This document shows, one piece after another, positions 8,648 to 17,326 of a DNA stretch of 64,000 bases. The notes below the pieces were generated by a model that had not been told where the DNA came from, made no database searches, and saw only the letters and a list, made by a program, of their open reading frames with translations. The first letter of the stretch is position 1. Every line of letters starts with the position of its first letter. A program made the position numbers and the translations under genes. This stretch comes from Ignavibacteria bacterium (GTDB lineage Bacteria; Bacteroidota; Ignavibacteria; Ignavibacteriales; SURF-24), in the NCBI GenBank assembly GCA_025612375.1, contig JAAXKN010000002.1, positions 298,158 to 362,157 on the forward strand, given 5' to 3'.

Positions 8648-10864
8648 TCATTTAAGAACTACCATCTTCTCTGTTTTAGTGAATCTACCCGATCTTAATG
8701 TATAGAAATATGTTCCGCTGGGCAGCCTGCCAGCCTCGAACTTGACTTCATGACGCCCGGGGATTTCAACTGCATCCACGAGGGTTACTACTTCTTTGCC
8801 GAGCACATCGAAAACTTTTAACTCTACACTGCTTTCTTCAGGGAGTTCATATGAGATAATTGTGTAAGGATTAAATGGATTGGGATAGTTCTGAAAAAGC
8901 GCGAAATCCTTTGGCAGTACACTATTTTTCTTCTCTTCAATAAAACTGCCTTTCCCAATTATCAGGCTTAACTCCTGCTTTCCGGTTACTGGCTCAATTC
9001 TGACAACGGGATTTTCTCTGAGATTATAAAACCTCTTTGAATAATTATCTGCCAGGCAGACTTCAAAGCCTGCAAAGTTTTCCATGCCTTCAAATCTTAT
9101 TTGGCAGGGATGATTTATATTATTTTTTAGTACTAGATTATACACCTGCCCCTCTGAGATATCAGGACGGCTGTCGATGAAGAGGTGCTTATACTGCGTC
9201 TCAAGATCATTATTCAGAATGTAAATGCATTCATCATAAAAATCCGAGGGGGGAGTAAAATAGTCAAATTCATCAAAGCCTTCCCTGGCTCTTTTATCAA
9301 TTGAAATATAAAAGGGGGAGAGTTCTTTTCCCTCTGAATATAAATACCCCTTTATATACTTGTCGGGATTGTAAGGAGCCTTCTTATTTAACCGTGAGGC
9401 GGATATGCCTACCGGGATGTTCTCGGTTAGTTTCAGTGAAGTGAGGTTATTCGTGTTATTGAAATAATAGCCTTCATATGGCGAAAGTGAGGCAGGGTTA
9501 CTCCAGCTCCCGTTCCATGAGTATATGAGGCTGTTGGCCGGCAGCTGGTTAGCAAGTTTTACAGATGCCCATGAAACCTCTGAAGTAAAAGGGTTTGATA
9601 TAAGATTCCACCCGCTGTGAAGAGGAATTTCATACATTCCCAGGCCATCGGTTGTAACGGGATTGACCTGCGCTGAAACGTTAAGAGCATTCTTGCTGAC
9701 CACCCAGAAGGCGTTTCCGGGCCTGAATGTAAAGGCAGTGGAATTGTCGTACTCAATGAGGTAGTTCTCAGCTTTGCCGTTGTCATAAAACGCATTCCAG
9801 TTTTTTTTGTGCTCACCTGCATCCGTAAAAATCTGCGAAAGCGGGATATTTACGTCTCCCGGAAGACTCAGCATCCTGTAGCTCGAGCTCACCTTTGGGT
9901 CGCCGAAGCTGAAAGAGCGGTTAATTGTAACTGTAGAAGGGGGTGCGGCTGCCGTGCCGACTTCAACGGCAAAAATCAGGTCGGGGTATGCCTGCATTAT
10001 CCCGCCAAGTGCCACTACGCCGGGGAAGATTCCCGTTACCAGGCACAAACCTCCGGCAAGCATGCTGTCGGCATTTGCATATATTCCCTCATTATATGCG
10101 TACGCTTCAATATCATAGCTCATTTCGTGCTGCAGTGTTGTAGTTTTCCCGGTGTAAATGCTGACCTGTGAGATTGTCTGTGGACTGCCGTAGCCGTCTG
10201 CCTGCCCGAAAAACCACAAGTATGGCCCTCCTGTAGTCTGCCCGTCATAAGCCGCACCGTAGATCCCTGTCGTCCCAAGGTCAGACATCGAAAGTGTCCT
10301 AAGGACAGTTCCGCTCATGCTAATCAGCTGCGGATCAGTTGAAAAGTTGCCTATCCAGAGGCCTCCTTTCCCCCCGTCTGCCTTTGGGTCGTATGTAACA
10401 TATCTTACGGTTTGCGGAGCCTTTATTGTTCCTTTAAGCGTTCTTGTCTCCGGGTTAATAACCATTATGTCTGTCGTATTGCTGCCGGCATAAATATTTG
10501 TCCCGTCAAAGGTCATAGCCCTCACGCCTGTAACGCCAGGGATTGTAATTGGGTAAATATAGTTTGTGGTAGTGGCAGTCCAGACAAAAAGCGTGTCGCT
10601 GTTCCAGCGCGATATCCATACGTCGCCCGATGTATTAAGGTAAACTATACCCGCGTGCCCCGAATTACCGGTAACGTTATTGAGGCTCCAGAGCAGTTTA
10701 ATATCCCATATGTTTTTCTCTGAAGTGGATGAACCCGTTTTCTGTGCATGGGGCCTTGAAGCCGCGGATCCGTGCATCGGGTAAGACGGGACTTTATCCT
10801 TCACCTGCCCCATGAGTAGGCCGGCAAAAATAATTATGGCTAAAACAACTAACAGGTTTTTCAT
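8648..10864 (-). CDS. T9SS-exported protein with propeller-like N-terminal region
   Basis: A 738-aa protein with a Sec signal peptide (NLLVVLAIIIFAGLLMG). Residues about 50-300 look like a beta-propeller: WDIKLLWSLNNVTGNSG, AMTFDGTNIYAGSNTTDIMVI, WIGNFSTDPQLI, AAYDGQTTGGPYLWFFG. The middle has repeated SGWNLISNPFTSEVSW-type beta-sandwich segments. The C-terminal 85 residues form a type A T9SS sorting domain (FQNYPNPFNPYTIISYELP ... LPSGTYFYTL ... KMVVLK), which directs export across the outer membrane followed by cleavage. The ATG at 10864 has GGTGG 7 nt upstream. It lies 41 bp after the caspase gene and is the last gene of a six-gene operon, so it may be a cell-surface effector or substrate. 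The biochemical role is unknown. Confidence 0.85.
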   Translation of the reverse strand: MKNLLVVLAIIIFAGLLMGQVKDKVPSYPMHGSAASRPHAQKTGSSTSEKNIWDIKLLWSLNNVTGNSGHAGIVYLNTSGDVWISRWNSDTLFVWTATTTNYIYPITIPGVTGVRAMTFDGTNIYAGSNTTDIMVINPETRTLKGTIKAPQTVRYVTYDPKADGGKGGLWIGNFSTDPQLISMSGTVLRTLSMSDLGTTGIYGAAYDGQTTGGPYLWFFGQADGYGSPQTISQVSIYTGKTTTLQHEMSYDIEAYAYNEGIYANADSMLAGGLCLVTGIFPGVVALGGIMQAYPDLIFAVEVGTAAAPPSTVTINRSFSFGDPKVSSSYRMLSLPGDVNIPLSQIFTDAGEHKKNWNAFYDNGKAENYLIEYDNSTAFTFRPGNAFWVVSKNALNVSAQVNPVTTDGLGMYEIPLHSGWNLISNPFTSEVSWASVKLANQLPANSLIYSWNGSWSNPASLSPYEGYYFNNTNNLTSLKLTENIPVGISASRLNKKAPYNPDKYIKGYLYSEGKELSPFYISIDKRAREGFDEFDYFTPPSDFYDECIYILNNDLETQYKHLFIDSRPDISEGQVYNLVLKNNINHPCQIRFEGMENFAGFEVCLADNYSKRFYNLRENPVVRIEPVTGKQELSLIIGKGSFIEEKKNSVLPKDFALFQNYPNPFNPYTIISYELPEESSVELKVFDVLGKEVVTLVDAVEIPGRHEVKFEAGRLPSGTYFYTLRSGRFTKTEKMVVLK

Positions 10865-10905
10865 GGCAGTCCACCATAAAAAAGTTTTACAATTATTAAA
10901 TTAAA

Positions 10906-12603
10906 CTACTCTTCCTCCTGCAGAACAAATATAAACTGGCCTCCCTCATCATATGTATCCTTTACCACCTGCAGCATAGGTGTCTGTTCGGAGTTGTTGG
11001 CTACGCCGATCCTGAGGTCATTATAAAGCTGAGAAGCATCCATGTACCGGCTCTTGTTTTCCTTTAAGGCTTTAAGCAGATAGTAAGTGAAAATTGAATG
11101 ACCGTCTTTCCCGTTATCCTGCACTTCTTCAACTCCGCCTGAAGTGAGTGCCAGCCTCGACTGCCTGCGGTAGACCTCCCTGTAATACTTATCCATATTG
11201 TTGGGGTCAAAAGCCACAGTCTCACCCTTGCCGCCCCTGAAGATGTCGCCTGCAAAACAGGCATCTGTAATTAAGAGCGTGTGCCTGGATGGTATGCCCG
11301 CCAGGAAGGTCCTAACTTCACTGTTTGCAATGTAATCGGCAACAGAGTTGACATTTGCATCAACGGGAACCCAGTAGCCCTTGTTCAATACCTTGTTAAA
11401 CTGTCCATGCCCGGCATAAAATATCAGCAGGTTGTCATCTTTATTAAGGTTATTTGAAAGCCATTCGAGGCTCTGCATAATGTTGCGCCTGGTGGCATCC
11501 TTGTCCAGAATTGTAATTACTGAATCAAACCTGTATCGGTCTTTTAATATTTTGCTGATCTCTTTGGCGTCGTTTACAGCGCAGCGCAGAGAAGGCCAGT
11601 AGCCGCTGTAGGAATTTATTCCGATAATGAGGCCGAAGTACCTTCCGCCTGTAAGAACGTCAACGAGTTTTCTTGTAATTGTAAAGGTGTCAATTGAGGC
11701 ATTAAGGTTTTTGTCGAGCGCCTTCACGGTCAGTTTGTTGTCTCCCACCTGCAGGAACATGTTAAGCGAGAAATTTCCGTCGGGCTCAAGAGAAGCCTTA
11801 ATGTTATTTATTGATACTTCATAAACCCCGTTTTCATCTTCAGCCCTGCCCCTGACCATAACGGTTTCGCTTTTCCTTATTACTTTAATGCCTCTTGATA
11901 CCAGTGGTTCCGTAATTTTTATCTTAGGCCCCTGTTTGTCAATGCGCGTTATTATGCTGAAACTGAAGTCTGAGGCTGCGCCTTTTTTATCCGTAGCTAC
12001 TACCTGAACCGGATTAAGGCCGTCCTTCAGGTCCAGATTAATGTAATATTCGGTTTTCCCGAGCAGGCGGGCCTTCTGTTTATTTATGCGGACTTCCTTT
12101 ATCCCGTCTTTATCTGTAACATTAACCCTCACCACGGCCTTCTTTTCCTTAACGGATGCCTCATTGCTGCTGTTGGGTACGGGCTCCAGTATGGATATTG
12201 AAGGCGGTTCATTACGGGCTTTGAGGTTTATGGAAAAAGTTATTGATGACGAATTATTATTAGCGTCGGTTGCGGTAAGAAGAAAGCTGTTAAGCCCCTC
12301 CTGGAGAGTGTATTCCGTGCTGAAGGAATTATCTGCCGCAAGGCTAAGCATCTGCTCATTTAACCTCAGCGACTTAATGGGGCCGGAGTCTTTAACCTCT
12401 CCCCTGATACTTAGCTTTCCGGAGTTAACAGAGATTTCACCGCCGTTATCTACTTCCGGCTCTTTCAGTGTAATCTCAGGAGGGATATTATCTGTGACAA
12501 TTTCCTTTTTTGATTTTAGCCTTCCTGTCCTGGAAGTGCCTTTAATCTGAGCATAAACGTTTATGCAGAAGGCAAAGACTAGCAGCAATATGATCTTTCC
12601 CAT
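10906..12603 (-). CDS. Secreted caspase-like cysteine protease (C14) with Ig-like domains
   Basis: A 565-aa protein: signal peptide (residues 1-19, IILLLVFAFCINVYAQ), three bacterial Ig/cadherin-like beta-sandwich repeats (about 41-130, 134-222, 226-312, each with a D-x-x-G core such as KDSGPI, KDGIKE, DENGVY) and a peptidase C14/metacaspase-type domain (about 320-560). The catalytic dyad is visible: His399 in FYAGHG and Cys449 in ITDACFAGD. YFGLIIGINSY and AVNDAKEISKILK are the usual first strand and helix. Caspase-like folds cleave after Lys/Arg or Asp; the specificity here is unknown. It should work in the periplasm or at the envelope. It is fifth in an operon with a CHASE2 protein, a FecR/TPR protein, a papain-like protease and a small membrane protein. 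Confidence 0.9.
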   Translation of the reverse strand: MGKIILLLVFAFCINVYAQIKGTSRTGRLKSKKEIVTDNIPPEITLKEPEVDNGGEISVNSGKLSIRGEVKDSGPIKSLRLNEQMLSLAADNSFSTEYTLQEGLNSFLLTATDANNNSSSITFSINLKARNEPPSISILEPVPNSSNEASVKEKKAVVRVNVTDKDGIKEVRINKQKARLLGKTEYYINLDLKDGLNPVQVVATDKKGAASDFSFSIITRIDKQGPKIKITEPLVSRGIKVIRKSETVMVRGRAEDENGVYEVSINNIKASLEPDGNFSLNMFLQVGDNKLTVKALDKNLNASIDTFTITRKLVDVLTGGRYFGLIIGINSYSGYWPSLRCAVNDAKEISKILKDRYRFDSVITILDKDATRRNIMQSLEWLSNNLNKDDNLLIFYAGHGQFNKVLNKGYWVPVDANVNSVADYIANSEVRTFLAGIPSRHTLLITDACFAGDIFRGGKGETVAFDPNNMDKYYREVYRRQSRLALTSGGVEEVQDNGKDGHSIFTYYLLKALKENKSRYMDASQLYNDLRIGVANNSEQTPMLQVVKDTYDEGGQFIFVLQEEE

Positions 12604-12691
12604 CTTGCATTCTCATTAAAATTTATAAATTGTTAACTAACCCATGTATATAGCTGAAAAATATTATTCATTAAATTATTCCTCTTGTTTT

Positions 12692-13201
12692 TCACGGTCT
12701 TCCCGGAGGCACTGCAACGTTGTCCCCTGCGGGATTCATGGGTGAAGAGGGTTCAGAGGACTTGTCCTTGTTCAAGAGGAGATAGGCTGCAGTTCCGCCG
12801 CCCAGTGCCGCGGCGCCAAGAACGTACCAGTACCAGGAGCTTTTTTCTTTAATTTCATCGGCTGATACTTCAAAATAAAAGTCCTCTCCTTCGAGCTGTG
12901 CTTCTTCGTCCTTATTCATATTCCAGATGATTGTGCACTTGCGGTTTGCGAACTTCCCCTCGCCTATGTCGCCCGACAGGTCCTTAGGCGTCAGCTTAAA
13001 AGAAGGATCGTTTGATTTCCTAAGTATGGTACTAACTTCATAAGTTTTGGAGGCATCGTCATAGAGAAAGTAGGATATAAATATCTTATCGCCCTCTCCG
13101 GCTTCAAAGCTGACGTCTATTTTACCCTGGGCGCGTGAAAAGCCGCAAAGGAGAAACAATATGAAAGTAATATTAAAAGCAAAGCAGCATGCTTTCTTCA
13201 T
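12692..13201 (-). CDS. Small secreted protein with C-terminal TM anchor
   Basis: A 169-aa protein, not recognised. A signal peptide (ACCFAFNITFILFLLCGFSRAQ) is followed by an about 95-residue beta-rich domain (VSFEAGEGDKIFISYFLYDD, TYEVSTILRK, CTIIWNMNKDEEAQLEGEDFYFEV), one TM helix (YWYVLGAAALGGGTAAYLLL, residues about 125-144) and a short polar Pro-rich tail. The domain resembles secreted beta-sandwich modules that sit beside caspase and TPR proteins, but no family name can be supported. GGGGGATAAA precedes the ATG. Gaps are 43 bp to the papain-like gene upstream and 88 bp to the caspase gene downstream, so it is probably an accessory membrane partner of the two proteases. Confidence 0.75.
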   Translation of the reverse strand: MKKACCFAFNITFILFLLCGFSRAQGKIDVSFEAGEGDKIFISYFLYDDASKTYEVSTILRKSNDPSFKLTPKDLSGDIGEGKFANRKCTIIWNMNKDEEAQLEGEDFYFEVSADEIKEKSSWYWYVLGAAALGGGTAAYLLLNKDKSSEPSSPMNPAGDNVAVPPGRP

Positions 13202-13244
13202 TTTATCCCCCTTAATTTAACCCCGCCTGGAAAAGTAACATTTA

Positions 13245-14606
13245 TTATAAATGCTTTATTGCCACGAGCACCGGAATTAAAGTTTTCCCCCTGCTCCTTG
13301 CACTGAATATGATACCATCTTTATACTTTAATTCAACATCTTTTTTGCTGACCATCCTGTCTTTGAAGGCAGAAACAATTCTGTCGTAGAAAGTTCCTTT
13401 CCCTTTTTCAACAATTTTCATCAGGCTGTCGAGGTTAAGCGCTTCTTTCGAATAGATAAAGCAGAAGTAGGAAATTCCAGGAATTGTGTCCAGCACGTTA
13501 TAGCTTTCCTCATCGGGAATGGCAACGTTGTTCTGCCTGTATGGGAGGTATGCCAGCATTCTTTCAGTGAAAGGGAATATTTTGTATGTCTTAAATGTAA
13601 GATCACTGCTGAAGGCGTAGACGTAAGCGGGTTCATTGTTAGAGATTCTGAGTTCAAAGACTGTATTTGAAGGATAAGGCTTCTCCATTATGAAGAACTC
13701 GCCGTTATACCGCGCTTTCATTTCGCGCCCCGTACTTTCCTTAAATATAAGCGAGCCGGATAAGTCAACTTTTGATGAATCGTTTTGGGATTTATCTATC
13801 AGCTCAAAGGCCAGTTTGCAGAAGAAGTCAAAGTCCTTGTATCTGATCCATGTAAAGCCGTCTTTACCCCATTTATTTCCCCAGCTGTTTATGATCTCAA
13901 TTGCGCCTCCGAACTTATTATCGTTATAGCCGACAGCCGTAATTGCGTGCCCGCGCCTCCATTCCTTGTAGTCTGCCGTGTCCGGCATCCAGGCTTCCTT
14001 TGCCGAAATAAATGAAAGAGGGCAGTCGAATGCCAGTACGACGGGCTTGTTTTCGGCCAGGCTTTTCTTGACGAAGCGGTGCTTGTTTTCTGTACTGCGG
14101 CCGGCGATTTCCCTGTACTCCAGGATCTTGTACGGATTGGCTTTCAGTTTATCTTGATCCGTCACGTCCCGGGAGCAGTCGTAGCCGAACTCACTCAGCT
14201 TCATGTCGCCGGCATCTCTTAAAAGGTTAAGTGCGTCGATTAAGGAAGCTCCCGTCGAGCAGTCCTTTATAGCCCTGATCTGGTTATAGACAAAAGAAGG
14301 GGAAAAGGCATTTTTATCTGTTTCATCACGGCTCCACCTGTTCTTAAAGGCTTCAAGAATGGTTCTTGCCGCATATGCAGAAGCCCAGGCTGTACAAGTT
14401 CCGTATGAGCCCTGGTGCCCGGGATGAGGAGAAAACTCCTTCAGGGAGGCCGAGTCGGGGAGGTTCTCGTAGTCGCCCCTCATAAGAGGTGCCGAAAGCG
14501 GGGATGCCTCGAACTTCGGGTCGTCGAGGTTAAGGCCCATCCCGAACTCCTGCGGGTAGACTGTCCTTAGTAGAATGATCAGGAAGAGTAGAAAAATGTT
14601 TTTCAT
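13245..14606 (-). CDS. Secreted papain-like (C1) cysteine protease with DUF4384-like C-terminal domain
   Basis: A 453-aa protein with a signal peptide (residues 1-19). The C1 peptidase domain spans about residues 45-275: oxyanion-hole Gln65 in HQGSYGT, catalytic Cys71 in GTCTAWAS, His220 in RGHAITAVGYND and Asn240 in IINSWGNKWG. All key residues are present, so it should be active. The C-terminal part (about 285-453) has NNEPAYVYAFSSD, YKIFPF, VAIPDEESYNVLD and CFIYSKEALNLDSL, resembling the DUF4384 domain often found with proteases and TPR proteins. There is no obvious inhibitory propeptide beyond about 40 residues. It lies between the FecR/TPR gene (41 bp) and the small anchored protein (43 bp). 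Two unrelated cysteine protease folds in one operon suggest a cascade or joint processing, which is an inference. Confidence 0.9.
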   Translation of the reverse strand: MKNIFLLFLIILLRTVYPQEFGMGLNLDDPKFEASPLSAPLMRGDYENLPDSASLKEFSPHPGHQGSYGTCTAWASAYAARTILEAFKNRWSRDETDKNAFSPSFVYNQIRAIKDCSTGASLIDALNLLRDAGDMKLSEFGYDCSRDVTDQDKLKANPYKILEYREIAGRSTENKHRFVKKSLAENKPVVLAFDCPLSFISAKEAWMPDTADYKEWRRGHAITAVGYNDNKFGGAIEIINSWGNKWGKDGFTWIRYKDFDFFCKLAFELIDKSQNDSSKVDLSGSLIFKESTGREMKARYNGEFFIMEKPYPSNTVFELRISNNEPAYVYAFSSDLTFKTYKIFPFTERMLAYLPYRQNNVAIPDEESYNVLDTIPGISYFCFIYSKEALNLDSLMKIVEKGKGTFYDRIVSAFKDRMVSKKDVELKYKDGIIFSARSRGKTLIPVLVAIKHL

Positions 14607-14647
14607 TACCTGGCTCCATTATAGATCAAGGAACACAGCAGGAAAGT

Positions 14648-15592
14648 TTAATTATCAATATCCCATTTTTCAGAGAGCGTCTGTGCTCTTTTAAATAATC
14701 CTGCTCTGATTAAAAACAAAAGGTATTTCTTCCGGAATTCCGGAACCTGCCCGGTGTATGAAATGGACTTTTCGTAGTATTCAAGAGCCTTAAGATTCAT
14801 TCTGTTGTTCTCGAAAAAAGTTGCAACCATTATCTGGTTAAGAGGGCTCAAAGTGTCTGAGAGGTCGCTCTCTAATTCCTGAAGCGAGTCCCGGATGCTT
14901 TCAAGTTCAGACCTGGAGAGAATCATTATTCTGCTGCTGTCGGATGACATGGCAGGATTTTCGGGATTAAATACCAGCCAGCTGTAGCTTCTGCCGGGTT
15001 CAAGATTAAGCTCTTCAAGGTTAAGTGTAATCAAAGTATCAGTTGTTTCTTTTATCAGGACAGTCCCTCCCGAGGGGCTCATAAGCCTGAATGCGTACGA
15101 AGGGACGCCCTTTGCAGGGAACCACCTGAAAGTAACGCTGGAATCCATGACTACGGTAAAAGCCGGGAAATCTTTGTCGATAAAGGTGAGGTTCTCTCTT
15201 GCAACGGCAGAGATATATTTCATGTTCTTGCTTTTGTTCTTTACAATAATCTCGCCGACGAGGAAGTCCGTAAGCTTTTTTGTCACTGAGGTATTTTCCG
15301 AGGCAAGTTTTTCTGAGAGTTCATCGGCATTGTAAATGCCTCCTTTCAGGATCTCAAGCGTTCTGCCGTTCATGTGGCAAAGGCCAAGGTAAGAATTGTC
15401 CCCGGTTTTAATCCTGTCCCCCTTAAAGATCCTGCTTCCTGCAGAGAGCTCAGTCCACCGGCTTGTATCTTTGCCGCATAAGAATATTTTTCCGCTGGAA
15501 GCAATAACAGTAAACAGTGCATCCTGGGCAGACAGCTCTGCCTCAGAGCCGAGGGCCAGAAGTATTATCACTATGAGCCTGACTGATTTCAT
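14648..15592 (-). CDS. FecR-like domain plus C-terminal TPR protein
   Basis: A 314-aa protein with a signal peptide (LIVIILLALGSEAELSAQ). Residues about 25-110 form a FecR-like beta domain (VIASSGKIFLC, WTELSAGSRIFKGDRIKTGD, SYLGLCHMNGRTLEILKGG). The middle has an Fn3-like sandwich (VTFRWFPAKGVPSYAFRLMSP, GRSYSWLVFNPE), followed by a short coiled helix and a C-terminal TPR-like segment (LKALEYYEKSISYTGQVPEF, AGLFKRAQTL). FecR-like domains bind or sense envelope partners. The start ATG lies inside the 3' end of the CHASE2 gene (50-bp overlap), so the two are translationally coupled. It is probably the periplasmic adaptor between the CHASE2 sensor and the downstream proteases, an inference from gene order. 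Confidence 0.82.
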   Translation of the reverse strand: MKSVRLIVIILLALGSEAELSAQDALFTVIASSGKIFLCGKDTSRWTELSAGSRIFKGDRIKTGDNSYLGLCHMNGRTLEILKGGIYNADELSEKLASENTSVTKKLTDFLVGEIIVKNKSKNMKYISAVARENLTFIDKDFPAFTVVMDSSVTFRWFPAKGVPSYAFRLMSPSGGTVLIKETTDTLITLNLEELNLEPGRSYSWLVFNPENPAMSSDSSRIMILSRSELESIRDSLQELESDLSDTLSPLNQIMVATFFENNRMNLKALEYYEKSISYTGQVPEFRKKYLLFLIRAGLFKRAQTLSEKWDIDN

Positions 15593-16784
15593 CTTTTCTT
15601 TCTATGTCCATCTTTAACACTTTCTTAAACAGCCATTTCTCAATGTAATTCTGATACAGATCGATGCAGGCGGGAATAAGTACTACTGCAGCCAGCAGTA
15701 AAGTAAGATTAATTTTATAATTAAAATAGTTGAAAATATTTACTCCTAAGTCCAGCTCCAGGATTGTCACGAGGAGTATGAACCATTTGAATGCCGCGCC
15801 GAAATAGTCCCTGTATTTACTTTTTATGGTGAATAAACCAAGAGTACAAAGAAAGCAGAATACGACAGCAATAGGAACGCTTAAGTAATAGGGCATCCTG
15901 TCAATGAAGCTGCCTCCAAGCAGCATTGAGACGATATTGGCATTAATAACAACGCCGTACATATCAGGAAAGCTTCTTCCGGCATAGTTCTCGTTTAAGG
16001 GGGTATAAAATATATCTTCAAGCACTTTTGTATTAAGGTTTTCTCCCATGTAGCCCATAAGGACTATTTTATTTTTTATCAGGCTCCGGTTAAAGTTTCC
16101 CTCAAGAAGGTTGTATGTGTCCAGGTAATAAAACTTGTTGAAGTTGCCCCGGTAGTTGATGATTTCAATATCGTTCCCGCGCTTAAGAAAACTTAAGTAT
16201 TTATTGTTGACTGCAGCTTCAACTATCCTGATTGGGAAAGCCATCTCTTTTTTATCCTTATAGAAAGCAAAAGGCCTCAGGCCCCTGATTGTTCTATAGC
16301 CCCCTTTTTCGTCTTCGGGGAAGTTGGCGTATCCAGTTTCGGCATTGCCCAGGAACTGAGGGCTCGAGGTGATCATGGTGTCATAGCTGTCCTTGTCTTC
16401 ATTGTACCTGTCAAGCATGCTTACCATTACAATGTTCCGGCATTTTGAGAGTGCCGTTGAAAGAAGGCTGTCCCCATGGGGATCTTTTTCCCCCCGGAAG
16501 AAGATATCCAAAGCTATGACTTTAGGGCGATATTTGTTCAGCGTATCGATCTGTCCTGCGAGGCCGGCACGGTCCAGGTTTCCCACGTTTACAATTACAA
16601 TATTTGTATCGGCTTTCTGCTCTGTGCGCAGGCGCGAGAAGACGAGGTCATAGATATCGAAATCGCTTATGGCTTTGGCAAGGGGGTCCAGTATACCCGT
16701 TTTAAGCGGGATGAGATAGAATATTCCAATAATAGCAAACACTATTATTGTAACTATTATGCTGTCAAAATGCTTCTTCTTCAC
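15543..16784 (-). CDS. CHASE2 domain membrane sensor without cytoplasmic output domain
   Basis: An N-terminal TM helix (SIIVTIIVFAIIGIFYLI) is followed by an extracytoplasmic CHASE2 domain (DIYDLVFSRLR, NIVIVNVGNLDRAGLAG, RPKVIALDIFF, INYRGNFNKFYYLDTYNLL, NKIVLMGYM) and three C-terminal TM helices (VPIAVVFCFLCTLGLFTI, WFILLVTILELDLGV, LTLLLAAVVLIPACI). It ends in a basic tail of about 35 residues, with no kinase, cyclase or other output domain. CHASE2 is normally an extracellular sensor fused to such outputs, so here the output may be passed to the partner proteins. Start: GTG at 16784 (K-K-K-H before the TM fits the positive-inside rule); an in-frame TTG at 16871 would add 29 residues; neither has a clear RBS. 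First gene of the six-gene operon. Confidence 0.85.
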   Translation of the reverse strand: MKKKHFDSIIVTIIVFAIIGIFYLIPLKTGILDPLAKAISDFDIYDLVFSRLRTEQKADTNIVIVNVGNLDRAGLAGQIDTLNKYRPKVIALDIFFRGEKDPHGDSLLSTALSKCRNIVMVSMLDRYNEDKDSYDTMITSSPQFLGNAETGYANFPEDEKGGYRTIRGLRPFAFYKDKKEMAFPIRIVEAAVNNKYLSFLKRGNDIEIINYRGNFNKFYYLDTYNLLEGNFNRSLIKNKIVLMGYMGENLNTKVLEDIFYTPLNENYAGRSFPDMYGVVINANIVSMLLGGSFIDRMPYYLSVPIAVVFCFLCTLGLFTIKSKYRDYFGAAFKWFILLVTILELDLGVNIFNYFNYKINLTLLLAAVVLIPACIDLYQNYIEKWLFKKVLKMDIERKDEISQAHSDNTSGPRL

Positions 16785-17326
16785 TGTGAAGTGCCATAAA
16801 TGTATATAAAGAAGATAAAAGTTGAGGCATGATTTGCAATAGAGATGGCTTGTCAGGCCTTGAATTTTCAAAAAATAAAATAGGATCTAAAGTGGAGGAA
16901 TAAAAAACAAAGCGACAGTTGACATTAATTTTTGCATATTGTAACTTTCTTTCATCATAAGTCATACAAGGATAAATTCTCTAAGTGACAGATGAATACT
17001 AAGGCCCTACATACCAAGACACATATTCCACTCTCCAAAGCGTCCCAACATCCATATTCATTTCTTAAGAAATCCAGGTCCGAAACTACAGTCAGCAGCT
17101 ATAAAGAAAACGTGAACAGGATATCTCTAAAGAAGTCAGATATAAAAGGAGCATCCTGATAAAGTAATGCCGGATTTTTCTAAGAAACTGAGCTTTTCAG
17201 CAGCTGGAATGTCAGATTTACATAAATATATTTACACGTGCTATTTATTTATATCTGGTTAAATGCTAAAAGCCTGACGTATACATATAAAAAGGCAAAA
17301 TAAAAAACATAATATCCGGAAAGAAT
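16785..17326. other. Divergent intergenic region
   Basis: About 540 bp between the CHASE2 operon (minus) and a lipoprotein gene (plus). It must hold both promoters, but no confident promoter hexamers were found. It contains one short basic ORF (16992-17159), listed separately with low confidence. Confidence 0.5.
16992..17159 (+). CDS. Possible small basic protein (55 aa), doubtful
   Basis: The ORF runs from ATG to TGA for 55 residues and is rich in Lys, Ser, His and Thr (begins MNTKALHTKTHIPLSKASQ). It has no signal peptide, no known motif and only a weak AAGTGACAG before the start. It is listed because it is the only open frame of note in the divergent spacer; it may be chance. Confidence 0.25.
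   Translation: MNTKALHTKTHIPLSKASQHPYSFLKKSRSETTVSSYKENVNRISLKKSDIKGAS

Noticed and set aside
12086..12550. 154-codon frame antisense to the caspase gene
   Set aside because: Ser/Leu-rich reverse frame over the Ig-like domains; no RBS and no motif.
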